The notes beneath the pieces are model-generated. The model was not told the origin of the DNA. It made no database searches and saw only the letters and a program-made list of their open reading frames with translations. From the NCBI GenBank assembly GCA_028278425.1, contig JANQEJ010000362.1, positions 1-55,345 on the forward strand: 55,345 bases of DNA. Reading direction: 5' to 3'. The position numbers were made by a program, and so were the translations under genes. The DNA is from Planctomycetota bacterium. Lineage in GTDB: Bacteria; Planctomycetota; UBA1135; GCA-002686595. Below, in pieces: positions 1-9,631 of this stretch. Position 1 is the stretch's first letter, and each line of letters starts with the position of its first letter.

Positions 1-1
1 G

Positions 2-730
2 GAGTACTTCGAGCTGCGCAAGCACCGCGGCATGACGATCGAGGAGGCGAAGAAGCGCCTGCTCGATCCGCTCGTCTTTGCGGGCTTCCTGCTGCGCTCC
101 GGCGACTGCGACGGCGCGGTGGCCGGCAGCCAGGCGTCCACCGCGGACGTTCTGCGCGCCGGACTGACGACCGTCGGCACCGCGAGCGGGATCAAGACGA
201 TCTCGTCTTCGTTCCTGATGCTGCTCGAGGACCGCGCGTTCACGTACGCGGACTGCGGCGTCGTTCCCGACCCCACCTCCGAGGAGCTCGTCGACATCGC
301 GATCGCGTCCGCGGAGGCGCACCGGCGGCTGGTGGGCGAGGCGCCGCGCGTCGCGCTGCTCTCGTTCTCGACCCTGGGCTCGGCGGAGCACCCGCGCGTC
401 GAGAAGATGCGCGCGGCGGTCGAGATGCTCAGGAAGCGCGCGCCCGCGCTGACCTGCGACGGCGAGCTTCAGGTCGACGCGGCGATCGTCCCGGCCGTCG
501 CGGAGAAGAAGGCGCCGCGCTCGCCGCTCGCGGGCCGCGCGAACGTGCTGATCTTCCCCGACCTCGACTCGGGCAACATCGGCTACAAGCTCACCGAGCG
601 GTTGGCGGGCGCCACGGCGCTCGGGCCGCTGGTTCAGGGGTTGGCGAAGCCCTACATGGACCTCTCGCGCGGCTGCAAGGCCGAGGACATCGTCAACGTC
701 GCGTGCATCGCGTCGGTGCTCGGCGGGTGA
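2..730 (+). CDS. pta: Phosphate acetyltransferase, C-terminal part (5' truncated)
   Basis: Converts acetyl-CoA and phosphate to acetyl phosphate and CoA in the cytoplasm. The frame is open from base 2 and reads [20 protein letters not shown] before the first internal Met, which matches the middle of the PTA_PTB domain, so the gene starts outside the window. Visible family hallmarks are the DGAVAGS stretch, the [13 protein letters not shown] segment, [24 protein letters not shown], and a C-terminal [25 protein letters not shown]. The 3' part is intact and ends in a normal TGA. Whether an upstream ackA exists cannot be seen. A phosphate butyryltransferase is less likely because of the PTA-type ending. 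Confidence 0.93.
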   Translation, partial: EYFELRKHRGMTIEEAKKRLLDPLVFAGFLLRSGDCDGAVAGSQASTADVLRAGLTTVGTASGIKTISSSFLMLLEDRAFTYADCGVVPDPTSEELVDIAIASAEAHRRLVGEAPRVALLSFSTLGSAEHPRVEKMRAAVEMLRKRAPALTCDGELQVDAAIVPAVAEKKAPRSPLAGRANVLIFPDLDSGNIGYKLTERLAGATALGPLVQGLAKPYMDLSRGCKAEDIVNVACIASVLGG

Positions 731-824
731 CGCAATGTCGGCGCGCGCCGCACGTATCGTCCTGATCGCGGTTCTGTCGCTCGCCTGCACGACCGAGGGC
801 GATTACCACGAGGAGGCCGCACCG

Positions 825-995
825 ATGCTCGAGATGAAGCCCGCCTGCCTGCGCTGCGAGACGCCGACGCCGCCCGACGCCGACGCCTTCATCTGCAGTT
901 TCGAGTGCACCTTCTGCGCCCGGTGCGCGCAAGAGATGGAGCGCGTCTGTCCGAACTGCGGGGGCGAGCTCCGGCCCCGCCCGAAGCGCCGTTGA
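825..995 (+). CDS. DUF1272 small Cys-rich protein
   Basis: A 56-residue cytoplasmic protein with four Cys pairs, including CLRCETPTPPDADAFICSFECTFC and a final CPNCGGEL motif (Cys spacing typical of a zinc-ribbon-like fold). The pattern and length match DUF1272, whose function is unknown. I chose the ATG at 825 because GAGGAGG sits nine bases upstream (809-816) and family members begin with a short MLEL/MLEM-type N terminus. A longer in-frame version from 735 would add a signal-peptide-like stretch but has a poor lipobox. Its stop overlaps the likely TTG start of the ABC ATPase (TTGA at 992-995), suggesting translational coupling. Confidence 0.82.
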   Translation: MLEMKPACLRCETPTPPDADAFICSFECTFCARCAQEMERVCPNCGGELRPRPKRR

Positions 996-1780
996 GCTCG
1001 CCGGCGATCGAGGTCCGCGGTCTGCGCAAGAGCTACGGGACGAAGCTCGCGCTCGCCGGCGTCGACCTCACCGTCGAGCCGGGCACGGTGCAGGGCTACA
1101 TCGGCGCGAACGGCGCGGGCAAGACGACGACGGTGCGGATCCTGATCGGCCTCCTGGAGGGCTTCGAGGGCGAGGCGCGCGTCGCCGGCTTCGATCCGCG
1201 CACCGAGCAGGTCGAGGTGAAGCGCCGCATCGGCTACGTGCCGGAGAACGCGGCGCTCTTCGACACGATGACGGTGGCGGAGTACCTGCTCCTGGTCGGG
1301 CGGCTCCACGACCTGGACGACTCCGTGATCATCGACCGCTGCACGGAGATCCTCGACGCGCTCGACCTGACCTCGCGGCTCGTCAGCCGCGTCTCGTCGC
1401 TCTCGAAGGGCATGCGCCAGAAGCTCCTCTTCTGCGCGGCGCTGGTCCACGACCCCGAGGTGCTCTTCCTCGACGAGCCGCTGACCGGGCTCGACGTCAA
1501 CGCGTCGATGCTGATCAAGGAGCTCATCCGCGAGCTCGCCGACCGCGGGCGGACGATCTTCTACTGCTCGCACGTGCTCGACGTGGTCGAGCGCGTCTGC
1601 GACCGCATCGCCATCGTCGACGAGGGGAAGCTCGTCGCCGAGGGCACCTTCGCGGAGCTCGTCGACCAGCGCGGGATCGGGTCGCTCGAAGGCATCCTCG
1701 CCTCGCTGACCGACGGCGGCGGCGAGGAAGACAAGGCGCGGCGCATCCTCGCGGCCCTCTCGGACGATGGCGAGGGTTGA
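992..1780 (+). CDS. ABC transporter ATP-binding protein
   Basis: Cytoplasmic ATPase of an ABC exporter-like complex. With the TTG start at 992 it is 262 residues long. Walker A is GANGAGKT (about residues 38-45), the signature is SSLSKGMRQK, Walker B is VLFLDEPLTGLD, and the switch His is in YCSHVLDVVERV. These are hallmarks of the CcmA/ABC-2 type ATPase family. The TTG overlaps the stop of the DUF1272 gene, and the homology to ABC domains begins directly after it (SSPAIEVRGLRKSYG). An upstream GTG at 905 would add 29 residues antisense-like in composition. Its 3' end overlaps the permease gene by 14 bases, so both are surely one operon. Substrate unknown. Confidence 0.9.
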   Translation: MSSPAIEVRGLRKSYGTKLALAGVDLTVEPGTVQGYIGANGAGKTTTVRILIGLLEGFEGEARVAGFDPRTEQVEVKRRIGYVPENAALFDTMTVAEYLLLVGRLHDLDDSVIIDRCTEILDALDLTSRLVSRVSSLSKGMRQKLLFCAALVHDPEVLFLDEPLTGLDVNASMLIKELIRELADRGRTIFYCSHVLDVVERVCDRIAIVDEGKLVAEGTFAELVDQRGIGSLEGILASLTDGGGEEDKARRILAALSDDGEG

Positions 1781-3467
1781 CCGCCGCTGGAAGGAGCGCG
1801 ACTCGAAGTCGCTCCTGGTCCGGTTCGTTCTCCGCTGCTGCGACGCCGCGCGCCCGGTGCTCGCCGCCGCCGGGGTGACGCAGTACGCCGAGTTCCGCAC
1901 CCTCCTCGAGGCGCGGATCCGGCTCGACCTGCGCGGCGGCGAGGCGTTCAACCGCTTCGGCCTGCCGATCATGCTCGCGATGATCTGGCTCTCGGGCTTC
2001 CTGCCCGGGATCTTCGCGCTGTTCCTCGACGACGGCTTCCTTTGGATGTCGATCGCGCAGGCCTGGTCGATGTTCCTGGTCGGGATGGTCCTCCTGCTCC
2101 AGCTCGGGAACATCCTGGTCGACACGACCGACGTTCACGTGGTCGGGCCGCTGCCGGTCGCCGACCGCACCCTGTATGCGGCGCGGATCGTCCACGCCTT
2201 CGCCTACGTGTCGCTCCTCGCCGGGTGCGTCGCCTTCTGGCCGATGCTCCTGGGGGCGATCGGCGTGTCGCCGTGGGTGCTCGCGCTCTACCCCGTCTGC
2301 GCGGTGTTCTCGACCATGCTCGTGGTCGCGGCGGTGGCGCTCTTCTACGCCGCGGTCCTGCGCGTCTTCGGTCCGAGCCGGTTCCAGTCGGTCGTCACGT
2401 GGCTGCAGGTCGCCGTTTCCGCCCTCGCGTTCGGCGGATACCAGGTCTTCGCGCGCGTGGTGCAGTGGCGCGAGGCGGTCGAGCTCTTCGAGGCCCACCC
2501 GAAGTTGATGGCCGGCCTGCCGCCGCTCTACTACGGCGCCCTCTACGAGCTCCTCACCGGCGCGTTCACGCAGCGGAACCTGGCCCTCGGGCTCGCCGGC
2601 GTGCTCCTGCCGCTCGTCGCCTTCGCGCTCGCCACGCAGCTCGCGGCCGGCGACCTCGTGCGCGGGCTCCTCTCCCCCGCCCAGCGCGACCGGACGGCTT
2701 CGCGAAGCTGGAAGCCGCCGCGCTCCCACCTGCCCTGGCTGGCGTCCTTCGTCACGTCGTCGCGCGACGAGCGGGCCGGATTCGACTACGCGATCAGCCT
2801 GTCGCGCACCGAGCGGCTCTACCTGCGCATGGCCTTCTCCCAGGTGATCGGCTTCTCGGTCATGGCCTTCGTGATGGCGATGATGTTCACGCCGAGCTCG
2901 GAGGGATGGTCTTTCCACCTCGCTCCGTTCGCGCTCTACGTCGTGCCGCTCCTGCTCCCGACGATCGTCGAGATGGGCCAGATGACCGAGAACCCCGCCG
3001 GAGCCTGGATCTTCGAGGCGCTTCCCGTCGACGAGCCCGAGCGCGTCTTCCGCGGCGCGATCAAGGGCCTCCTTTTCGGCACGGCCTTCCCCGCCTTCGC
3101 GGCGATCTGTCTCGTGGCGGGGCTCGTCAGCGGCGTGGAGGGGCTGGCGGACCTGCTCCTCGCCTTCGAGTTGACCGCGATCCTCTCGTTCGTGACCGTG
3201 CGCCGGATGAACGTGCGCCTCCCGTTCACCTTCAAGTTCCGCCACGGCCACTCGCAGGCGGTCAACGTGCTGACGGTGATGGTGATCTTCTTCTTCATCG
3301 TGCTCGCAATCGGCGCGCACGCTCTGGTGCGGCTCCACCTGCCGCTGCAGCTCGCCTGCATCGCGGTGCTCGCGGTGTTCGTCGTGTACACGTACCGTGG
3401 GCTGGGACGAATCGGCTGCGAGAAGCGCCACACGCAGTACATCGAGGCCTTCTGGGGACCGGGATGA
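1767..3467 (+). CDS. ABC transporter permease-like membrane protein
   Basis: A 566-residue multi-pass membrane protein. Hydrophobic segments are visible near residues 70-95, 105-125, 145-200, 210-235, 285-305, 355-405 and 430-550, i.e. more than ten candidate helices, which is about twice a single ABC-2 permease domain. It overlaps the upstream ATPase gene, which makes it the likely membrane partner. The transported substrate cannot be told from sequence. The stop overlaps the start of the following GH95 gene (ATGA, 3464-3467), so the enzyme is probably co-translated, although a functional link is only inferred. Confidence 0.8.
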   Translation: MARVDRRWKERDSKSLLVRFVLRCCDAARPVLAAAGVTQYAEFRTLLEARIRLDLRGGEAFNRFGLPIMLAMIWLSGFLPGIFALFLDDGFLWMSIAQAWSMFLVGMVLLLQLGNILVDTTDVHVVGPLPVADRTLYAARIVHAFAYVSLLAGCVAFWPMLLGAIGVSPWVLALYPVCAVFSTMLVVAAVALFYAAVLRVFGPSRFQSVVTWLQVAVSALAFGGYQVFARVVQWREAVELFEAHPKLMAGLPPLYYGALYELLTGAFTQRNLALGLAGVLLPLVAFALATQLAAGDLVRGLLSPAQRDRTASRSWKPPRSHLPWLASFVTSSRDERAGFDYAISLSRTERLYLRMAFSQVIGFSVMAFVMAMMFTPSSEGWSFHLAPFALYVVPLLLPTIVEMGQMTENPAGAWIFEALPVDEPERVFRGAIKGLLFGTAFPAFAAICLVAGLVSGVEGLADLLLAFELTAILSFVTVRRMNVRLPFTFKFRHGHSQAVNVLTVMVIFFFIVLAIGAHALVRLHLPLQLACIAVLAVFVVYTYRGLGRIGCEKRHTQYIEAFWGPG

Positions 3468-6259
3468 TCGCCACGCTCTTCCTCCTCTGCCTGCCGCAGG
3501 ACGGGCTCAAGCTCTGGTACGACGAACCCGCCGCCCGCTGGGAGGAGGCCCTGCCCCTCGGCAACGGCCGCCTCGGCGCGATGGTCTTCGGCGGCGTCGA
3601 GGAGGAGCGGTTCCAGCTCAACGAGGACACGATCTGGGCCGGCGCGCCGTTCGAGCGCGACCGCAAGGGGGCGCACGCGCACCTCGAGAAGGCGCGCGAG
3701 CTCTTCTTCGCGGGCGAGGTCGTCGAGGGGCAGGCGCTCATGCAGCGCGAGTTCATGACGGAGCGGATTATCCGGAGCTACCAGCCGCTCGGCGATCTGC
3801 GGCTGACGTTCCACGGGCTGGGCGAGGTCAGCGATTACCGCCGCGAGCTCGACGTCGGGCAGGCGGTTGCGACCACGACGTTCCGCGCGAACGGAATCGA
3901 ACACACGCGGCGCGCCTTCGCCTCGCCCGCCGACGACGTGATCGTGATCGAGCTCAAAGTCGGACAGCCCGGCGCGCTGTCCTTCGATCTCGGTCTCAGC
4001 CGCGAGCGCGGCGCGGCCGTGCGCTACTTCGACGGCGACATGGCGACGCTCGAGGGACAGGCGTACCACCTTCCGGGCAGCGACGTCGGCGCGCTTCACC
4101 GGCAGGGCCTCGAGGAGCGCGATCGCTACTGGGAGCTCGTCGCCGCGGAGGATCGCGGCTGGCGCGAAGGCTGGCAGGAGCCCGGCGCGCACATGACGGG
4201 CTGGCGGCCGATCGACGTGCCCGGCGCATGGTCGGGCGAGCTCGCGGGCGTCGACGGGCTCGTCTGGCTGCGCCGCACCGTGCAGATTCCCGCCGATTGG
4301 GCGGGTCGCGAGCTCCTCCTACGCCTCGGTCCGATCGACGACGCGGACGTGGTGTGGTTCAACGGCGTTCGCGTCGGCGACTCCATCGCGGCCTGGAACC
4401 GTCCGCGGACCTATCGCGTTCCGGCCGGCGCGGTCCGCGCCGGCGAAGCGACGCTCGCCGTGCTCGTCTTCGACACCGGCGGCGCCGGCGGCATCACCGG
4501 GGCGCCGGATCTGTGCACGCTCGCGCCGGCGGACGGTCCCAAGCTGGGAGCGATGCCCCTCGCCGGAAGCTGGACCTACCGGCGCGCCGAACCGGCACCC
4601 CCGGAAGATCCGGAGGGCGTCCGGTTCGCCGCGTTCGCCCGCGTCCTGCCGACCGGCGGGACCGTGGAGTCCGCGCCGGACGGGATCCGCGTGCGCGATG
4701 CGAACGCCGCGACCATCGTGCTCGCGGCGGCGACGGACTACCGCGGCGGTGTGCCGCTTTCGGACGCGGATGCGACGCTCGACCGAGCAACGCGGAAGAG
4801 CGCGCGGGAACTGCTGAATCGACACGTCGCGATGCACCGAAGGCTCTTCGACCGCGTCGCGCTCCACCTCGGCGGGCGCGATGCGCGCGCGAAAGCGACC
4901 GACGAGCGCCTTCTCGCCGTGAAGGCGGGAGCCCTCGACCCCGACCTGCTCGCGCTCTACTTCCAGTACGGCCGCTACCTCCTCATCTCGAGCTCGCGCC
5001 CGGGGACGATGCCCGCGAACCTCCAGGGCATCTGGAACCCGCACCTCGAGGCGCCGTGGAACAGCGACTACCACATCAACATCAACTGCCAGATGAACTA
5101 CTGGCCGGCGGAGGTGACGAACCTCGCCGAGTGCCACGAGCCGTTCTTCGATCTCGTCGACGGCATCCGCGCGCGCGGGCGGACGACGGCGCGCGAGCTC
5201 TACGACTGCCCCGGCTGGGTCGCGCACCACACGACCGACGCGTGGTTCTTCACCTCCCCCATCGGGCGCACGGTGTGGGGCCTTTGGCCGACCGGCGGGG
5301 CGTGGTGTACGCGGCACCTCTACGAGCATTACCTCTACGGGCGCGACCGCGCGTTCCTGCGCGAGCGCGCGTGGCCGGTGATGAAGGAGGCGGCGGAGTT
5401 CTTCCTCGCCTACCTCGCGACCGACCCCGCGACCGGCAAGCTCGTCAGCGGGCCTTCGTCGTCGCCCGAGAACAGCTACCGCACCGAGGACGGCCAGGTC
5501 GCCGACACCTGCATGGGCGCGGCGATGGACCAGCAGATCGTGTGGGACCTCTTCACGAACGTGATCGAGGCGGCGGGCGAGCTCGGCATCGAGGACGACT
5601 TCGTCGAACGCGTCGCGAAGGCGCGTGAGAACCTTGCCCCGGCGACGATCGGCCCCGACGGTCGCTTGCTCGAGTGGTCGCGACCCTACGACGAGCCCGA
5701 GCCCGGCCACCGGCACATGTCGCACCTCTACGGGCTTCACCCGGGTCGCCAGTTCACGTCGGACCGGCTCAACTACTTCGCCGCGGCGCGCAAGGTGTTG
5801 GAGCACCGCCTCGAGCACGGCGGCGGCCACACCGGCTGGTCGCGCGCGTGGATCGTCAACTTCTACGCGCGCCTCCTCGACGGCGACAAGGCGCACGAGA
5901 ACCTCGTCGCGCTGCTGCGGAAGTCGACGCTCCCCAACCTCTTCGACGACCACCCGCCGTTCCAGATCGACGGCAACTTCGGCGGGACGGCGGGAATCGC
6001 CGAGATGCTGCTGCAGTCGCACGACGGCGCGATCACGCTGCTGCCGGCGCTTCCCAAAGCGTGGCCCGAAGGCTCGTTCACCGGCTTGCGCGCGCGCGGC
6101 GGCGTCACCATCGACCTTTGGTGGAAGGAGGGCGAGCTCGAGCGAGCTTCGCTCTGGGCAAAGGACGCGATCGCGATCCCGGTCCGCTACCAAGGTCGCC
6201 GAAAGGACGTGCACCTCTCCGCGAACGAGCCTCTCGTCCTCACCGCGGACGACTTCTGA
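3464..6259 (+). CDS. GH95-family alpha-L-fucosidase-like glycoside hydrolase with inserted sandwich domain
   Basis: A 931-residue enzyme that should hydrolyse terminal alpha-linked fucose (or galactose) from glycans. The N terminus has a short hydrophobic stretch and then the GH95 beta-domain ([20 protein letters not shown]). The (alpha/alpha)6 catalytic part contains [16 protein letters not shown], where N539 and N541 match the family's base-assisting Asn pair, SSSPENSY with E669 matching the general acid, and QIDGNFGG with D836. Residues about 203-384 are an insertion between the two halves of the N-terminal domain (GWREGW...[10 protein letters not shown]...), resembling the galactose-binding-like sandwich of glycosidases and sialate O-acetylesterases. 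Usual GH95 length is about 750-800 residues, and the insert accounts for the excess. Export is likely but the signal is weak. Confidence 0.88.
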   Translation: MIATLFLLCLPQDGLKLWYDEPAARWEEALPLGNGRLGAMVFGGVEEERFQLNEDTIWAGAPFERDRKGAHAHLEKARELFFAGEVVEGQALMQREFMTERIIRSYQPLGDLRLTFHGLGEVSDYRRELDVGQAVATTTFRANGIEHTRRAFASPADDVIVIELKVGQPGALSFDLGLSRERGAAVRYFDGDMATLEGQAYHLPGSDVGALHRQGLEERDRYWELVAAEDRGWREGWQEPGAHMTGWRPIDVPGAWSGELAGVDGLVWLRRTVQIPADWAGRELLLRLGPIDDADVVWFNGVRVGDSIAAWNRPRTYRVPAGAVRAGEATLAVLVFDTGGAGGITGAPDLCTLAPADGPKLGAMPLAGSWTYRRAEPAPPEDPEGVRFAAFARVLPTGGTVESAPDGIRVRDANAATIVLAAATDYRGGVPLSDADATLDRATRKSARELLNRHVAMHRRLFDRVALHLGGRDARAKATDERLLAVKAGALDPDLLALYFQYGRYLLISSSRPGTMPANLQGIWNPHLEAPWNSDYHININCQMNYWPAEVTNLAECHEPFFDLVDGIRARGRTTARELYDCPGWVAHHTTDAWFFTSPIGRTVWGLWPTGGAWCTRHLYEHYLYGRDRAFLRERAWPVMKEAAEFFLAYLATDPATGKLVSGPSSSPENSYRTEDGQVADTCMGAAMDQQIVWDLFTNVIEAAGELGIEDDFVERVAKARENLAPATIGPDGRLLEWSRPYDEPEPGHRHMSHLYGLHPGRQFTSDRLNYFAAARKVLEHRLEHGGGHTGWSRAWIVNFYARLLDGDKAHENLVALLRKSTLPNLFDDHPPFQIDGNFGGTAGIAEMLLQSHDGAITLLPALPKAWPEGSFTGLRARGGVTIDLWWKEGELERASLWAKDAIAIPVRYQGRRKDVHLSANEPLVLTADDF

Positions 6260-6330
6260 GCTCGTCCGAGCGGCGAGCCTCGCCGCGGGTTGAATGTGTC
6301 CCACCCTCCGTGGTACTTGATGCGAGGCCC

Positions 6331-7536
6331 ATGGAAGGACTCTTCGCCGTCGTCGCCATCGTCGTGGCGGTCGTCGTCTCGGCCGTCGTCAAGCAATCGA
6401 AGAAGACCGACCAGATCTGGGCGCAGGTCGGCGAGCGCCTCGGCCTGCGGTTCACGAACGCGAACCTGATGCGCCCGCGCAACCTGCAGGGCAAGCGCGG
6501 CGACTACTCCATCCGCGTGGACACGGTCACACGCGGCGGCGGGAAGAACTCGAGGCGCTACACGCGCTACCGCATCGGTTACCCGACGCTCGGCCTCGGG
6601 CTCCACATCCAGCGCGAGGGCGCGTTCACCGGCATCGCCAAGGCCTTCGGCGCCCAGGACGTCGAGGTCGGCGACGAGTCGTTCGACGCCAAGGCTCTGA
6701 TCAAGGCCGGCGACCCGGACCGCGTGATCGCCTTCCTGACACCGGCGCGCACGGCGCGTATCGAGCGCGCGATCTCCCGCTACCACGACGTCTCGATCAC
6801 CGACTCGTCCATCACCGTCGAACGCCGCGGCACGGAGTCGAGCGCGGACACGCTCGTCGCAACGGTCCGGGACCTTTGCGAGGTGGCGGACGTGCTGATG
6901 GACACAACGGTTCCGGAAATGAAGCTCGAACCTGTATCCGAGATCAAGGAGGAGGTCGAGAAGCCCGTCCCCTCGATGGAAGCGCTGCTCGCGGCCGCTA
7001 CGCCGATCCCGAAACCGGAGCCCCCGCCGTTGCCTCCGGAGATTCCGACGCAGCGCGAAGAGGTCGCGCTACCGCCGGTCGAGCCCGAGCCGGTGGAGGA
7101 ACCGGAACCTGCTCCCGTGGAAGAACCCGAGGTCGAGCCCGTGGCTGACGAGCAACCGCCGCTCGACGATCCCGCCGCCATCTGCGACGAGCTCTTCCGC
7201 TCCAACCGCATGAGCAACGAGGTCACCGCCGTCTTCGACGAACGCTTCGACGGCCGCCGCGTCCGCTGGAGCGGCAAGCTCGTCCGCGTGGAGCACACCA
7301 ATACCGACCTCGTGTTCGGCAGCGGCGAAGCCTCGAAGGCCCGCGTCGAGCTTCACGAAGTGGCCGACGATTTCGGCTCCAAGCTCGTCCACGCCGCCGT
7401 GCGGTTGCCGCGCGAGGTCGGCGACGCGCTCGAGGGACGGCGCGGCGAGGTCGTCTCCTTCGCGGGCCGCCTCGTGAAGTGCGACCCGTTCATGCGCCTG
7501 CTCTACGTGGCCGACGGCGAGCTCACCGACGGGTGA
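6331..7536 (+). CDS. Membrane-anchored hypothetical protein with Pro/Glu-rich linker
   Basis: A 401-residue protein of unknown function. An N-terminal hydrophobic anchor (VVAIVVAVVVSAVV, about residues 5-20) is followed by a globular region of about 190 residues, then a long Pro/Glu-rich spacer (about residues 215-275, repeats of PVEPEPVEEPEPAP type), then a C-terminal domain of about 120 residues (RVRWSGKLVRVEH...GDALEGRRGEVVSFAGRLVKCD) that looks like a small beta-barrel, OB-like fold. The ATG at 6331 follows GCGAGGCCC and starts right at the anchor. Its 3' end overlaps the convergent membrane gene by 14 bases. No family name recognised. Confidence 0.75.
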   Translation: MEGLFAVVAIVVAVVVSAVVKQSKKTDQIWAQVGERLGLRFTNANLMRPRNLQGKRGDYSIRVDTVTRGGGKNSRRYTRYRIGYPTLGLGLHIQREGAFTGIAKAFGAQDVEVGDESFDAKALIKAGDPDRVIAFLTPARTARIERAISRYHDVSITDSSITVERRGTESSADTLVATVRDLCEVADVLMDTTVPEMKLEPVSEIKEEVEKPVPSMEALLAAATPIPKPEPPPLPPEIPTQREEVALPPVEPEPVEEPEPAPVEEPEVEPVADEQPPLDDPAAICDELFRSNRMSNEVTAVFDERFDGRRVRWSGKLVRVEHTNTDLVFGSGEASKARVELHEVADDFGSKLVHAAVRLPREVGDALEGRRGEVVSFAGRLVKCDPFMRLLYVADGELTDG

Positions 7537-8194
7537 GAAGCTCCCACACGGTGCGCGCGACGACGACGTAGGCGTTGCTCCAGAGATCCTCGCGCAGGAA
7601 CCGCGGCGGCAATCCCGGCGCGCCGATGAAGGGCCGCAGCACCCACGCCGCCTGGATCGCGACGAAGACGTAGAGCGTGACCCACGCGAGCATCGCGAGG
7701 CGGTGCCGCGGGTCCGCCACGATCAGCGGGCGATAGTGCCGCCGCAGCGTGACCTGCCCCGCGCCGGTCGCGATGGCGAAGAGCACGCCGTTGGAGACGA
7801 CGGCGAGGCGGTAGTTGTCGCTCGACACGTAGACGAGCACCGTGAGCGGAGCGAGGCTCGCGAGGGAGACCGCCACTGTCGCCTGCGCCGCGAGCACCCC
7901 GCGGCACGCGGCCGCGAAGTCGTCGCGCAGCCCGAGCGCGCTGTTCACCGCGTAGAAGTTCGCGATGCAGACCGCGGTCGACCCGGCGAGGAGCAGCGGC
8001 ACCTTCAGCCCGGAGTAGACCGACTGCATCGGCCGCAGCGTCGAGCTCCCCATCACCGCGCCGAAGGCGAAGCCCGCGAGCGCGACGATCGCCGCAAGGC
8101 GCATCCACGGCACGGTTTCGCCGCGCACGGCGTACGCGCCCTCGGCACGCAACAGCCCGTCGACCTCCCCCCCGAGGTGCTCGAACGTGCTCAG
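7523..8194 (-). CDS. Multi-pass membrane protein, downstream paralogue of a tandem pair
   Basis: About 223 residues with five or six hydrophobic segments, ending AWVLRPFIGAPGLPPRFLREDLWSNAYV. The same order of features (FGAVMG/FMGLY segment, KVPLL, YVSSDNYRL/STESYPF, WVLRPFIG) occurs in the gene just upstream, so the two are diverged tandem duplicates. Proteins of this kind are often labelled Yip1-like or 'actin-binding WH2' in databases; no function is established. The start is uncertain. The homologous N terminus begins at a CTG (8194-8192) that overlaps the upstream TGA, with no in-frame ATG until 8109, so a coupled CTG start is my best choice. Confidence 0.72.
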   Translation of the reverse strand: MSTFEHLGGEVDGLLRAEGAYAVRGETVPWMRLAAIVALAGFAFGAVMGSSTLRPMQSVYSGLKVPLLLAGSTAVCIANFYAVNSALGLRDDFAAACRGVLAAQATVAVSLASLAPLTVLVYVSSDNYRLAVVSNGVLFAIATGAGQVTLRRHYRPLIVADPRHRLAMLAWVTLYVFVAIQAAWVLRPFIGAPGLPPRFLREDLWSNAYVVVARTVWELLTRR

Positions 8195-8913
8195 CGGAAG
8201 AGCCCCACGAACGAGACGAGGATCGCCACGAAGACGTTCGACTCGCGCTCGCGGAAGAGCTCGAACGCCCGATCCGGCGACCCGATGAACGGCCGCAGGA
8301 TCCACCCCATCTGCGCCCCGACCGCCGCGTAGATCAGAGTCCAGACCCGCAGCACGTTGCGCGGCCGCCGCTGCGCGCGACGCGCGGCCTTGTCATCGGC
8401 AGCGTCCGCGTCGATGGCGAAGACCCCGTTGAGCGTCCGCCGAAGGAAGGCGATCCCGCAGAAGCCCGCGATGGCGAAGAACGCCACGTTGAGGAGCTTT
8501 ATGAAGGGGTAGCTTTCCGTGCTGAGCATGAAGAAGCCCGTCACCGGGCCGAAGCTCGCCAGGATCGCCAGGTTGACCGTCACGGCCACGAGGAGGAGCT
8601 GGAGCGTCTCCGCGGCGTGCAGGCGCGAATTGGCGAGCGCGGAGAAGACGTAGAGTGACGGGAACGTGACCGCCAGCGTCAGGAGGAAGAGCAACGGGAC
8701 CTTGGCCGTCGTGGCGAGGAGCTGAAGCCAGCTCGCGTTCTCGGGACGAAGCACGGCGTAGAGGCCCATGAAGACGCCGTAGCCCGCGCCGAGCAGGACG
8801 GCGGCGATCAGCAGCGTGGCGACCGGAACCGCGATCCGCCCCGAAGCGAGGTCCGCCGGCTGCGTGAACGAGCCGCGAAGCAGCCCATCGATGTTCTTGA
8901 GGAGCTTGCGCAT
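8191..8913 (-). CDS. Multi-pass membrane protein, upstream paralogue of a tandem pair
   Basis: A 240-residue inner-membrane protein with a short cytoplasmic N terminus (MRKLLKNIDGLLRGSF) and about six hydrophobic segments. The C-terminal WILRPFIGSPDRAFELF motif is shared with its downstream neighbour, with which it overlaps by four bases. ATG at 8913 is preceded by AGGAGCC, and the protein starts cleanly. A basic, soluble loop (KAARRAQRRPRNVLR) lies before the last helix. Function unknown; the pair probably forms a heteromeric complex, which is inference from overlap and paralogy only. Confidence 0.78.
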   Translation of the reverse strand: MRKLLKNIDGLLRGSFTQPADLASGRIAVPVATLLIAAVLLGAGYGVFMGLYAVLRPENASWLQLLATTAKVPLLFLLTLAVTFPSLYVFSALANSRLHAAETLQLLLVAVTVNLAILASFGPVTGFFMLSTESYPFIKLLNVAFFAIAGFCGIAFLRRTLNGVFAIDADAADDKAARRAQRRPRNVLRVWTLIYAAVGAQMGWILRPFIGSPDRAFELFRERESNVFVAILVSFVGLFR

Positions 8914-9014
8914 GGCTCCTCAAGAGAACCTTGTCCCCGGCCGCTCGGGATGCACGGCTGGGTAACAGGTGGACCGCTACCGAAGCAACCAGGTCCAAGG
9001 ACCCGAGCGATCTC

Positions 9015-9048
9015 CGGCCGCCCGATGGGATCGGGTGCTAACCGGCCG
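9015..9048. terminator. Nested hairpin downstream of the toxin-antitoxin-like pair
   Basis: CGGCCG at 9015-9020 and 9043-9048 flank a perfect stem-loop CCCGAT-GGG-ATCGGG (9021-9035). It overlaps the 3' end and stop of the small gene at 9038. There is no T-run on either side, so it is a weak terminator candidate or an operator. It lacks the attC layout of the four sites further right. Confidence 0.4.
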
Positions 9049-9238
9049 CGCGCTTAGCGATCAACTCGCGGATGGTCGGCACGAGGTCCACCGGAACCTC
9101 GATCATCGTGAACTCGGTCGCCTCGTAGGCCGCCTCGTCTTCCGCCACGGCCTCTTCATCCGACTGAGATTCGTAGTGTTCGAGAACCTTGCGTACTCGC
9201 TCCTCGTCCCATCCCGGGGGAAACTTGGTCTGGCTCAT
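9038..9238 (-). CDS. Small acidic protein, probable antitoxin partner
   Basis: A 66-residue acidic protein (KFPPGWDEERVRKVLEHYE...EAVAEDEAAYEAT...MIEVPVDLVPTIRELIAK). This layout is recurrent in small proteins encoded immediately after DUF4258-type toxins: a WDEERVxxVLxHYE start, an acidic middle, and a terminal EVPxxLVPxIRELI segment. The start overlaps the stop of the upstream gene by four bases (ATGA), as expected of a toxin-antitoxin pair. No DNA-binding fold is obvious. Antitoxin role is inferred from context. Confidence 0.68.
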   Translation of the reverse strand: MSQTKFPPGWDEERVRKVLEHYESQSDEEAVAEDEAAYEATEFTMIEVPVDLVPTIRELIAKRAAG

Positions 9239-9510
9239 CTTCTTCGCCTGCGTCGCAGCGCGCGCTTTGCCTTGGGTCCCAGATCATACGCCGTAATCAC
9301 GAACATGGACCCCGGGCTCGGATCCGGCACATAGATGATCCTCAGAAACCGCCCAGCGCGAGTCCGCCCGACGGCCACGCGGGAGCCCTCACGACCTGGG
9401 CGGTCCTCCAGCGGGCGAGCCAGGACTTCGATGACCTCACTCTCCTGTACGCCATGACCGTAGATGTGCAGGTCATCCGTCTCAGGGTCGATGTAGAACC
9501 GGACGTCCAC
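9235..9510 (-). CDS. DUF4258/BrnT-like putative toxin
   Basis: A 91-residue basic protein with the pattern of small RelE/BrnT-fold DUF4258 proteins: MDVRFYIDPETDDLHIYGHGV at the N terminus, then GREGSRVAVGRTRAGRFLRIIYVPD and a strongly basic tail (PKAKRALRRRRRR). Toxin first, antitoxin second is the usual order for this type. GTG start at 9510. Such toxins, where studied, are RNases acting on translation; no catalytic residues are assigned here. Located at the downstream edge of the attC-bearing island, where toxin-antitoxin cassettes are common. Confidence 0.7.
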   Translation of the reverse strand: MDVRFYIDPETDDLHIYGHGVQESEVIEVLARPLEDRPGREGSRVAVGRTRAGRFLRIIYVPDPSPGSMFVITAYDLGPKAKRALRRRRRR

Positions 9511-9570
9511 CGCGTGATCCTAGATGACGACACCCCGGCGCGCCACGACAGAGCAAGCGATCACCGCACG

Positions 9571-9631
9571 CGTATCGCGGCGGCGATGACCGACGGCGCG
9601 GAGCGCCGTCGGTTCGATGGCCGAATCATGC
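9571..9631 (-). other. attC-like site A (after the XRE gene)
   Basis: Central perfect 10-bp stem CCGACGGCGC / GCGCCGTCGG with loop GGA (9590-9612). It is flanked by GGCGATGA (left) and TTCGATGGCC (right), which pair with bulges. The outer boxes are degenerate (GCATGAT, overlapping the TGA stop of the XRE gene; GATACGC on the far side). Same overall plan as sites B-D but the least conserved at its ends. Confidence 0.55.

Noticed and set aside
1524-3431. Long minus-strand open reading frame opposite the ABC genes, and many similar ones (for example 36129-40277 opposite metH)
   Set aside because: Composition is Arg/Glu/Ala/His-rich with no domain. They mirror codon-position GC bias of the real genes on the other strand, as expected at this GC content.
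8972-9048. Inverted repeats downstream of the toxin-antitoxin pair as a fifth attC site
   Set aside because: The arms (GGACC/GGTCC, CGGCCG pair, CCCGAT/ATCGGG) do not follow the outer box, inner box, central stem order of the four attC-like sites, and no GTTA-type box is in the right place.
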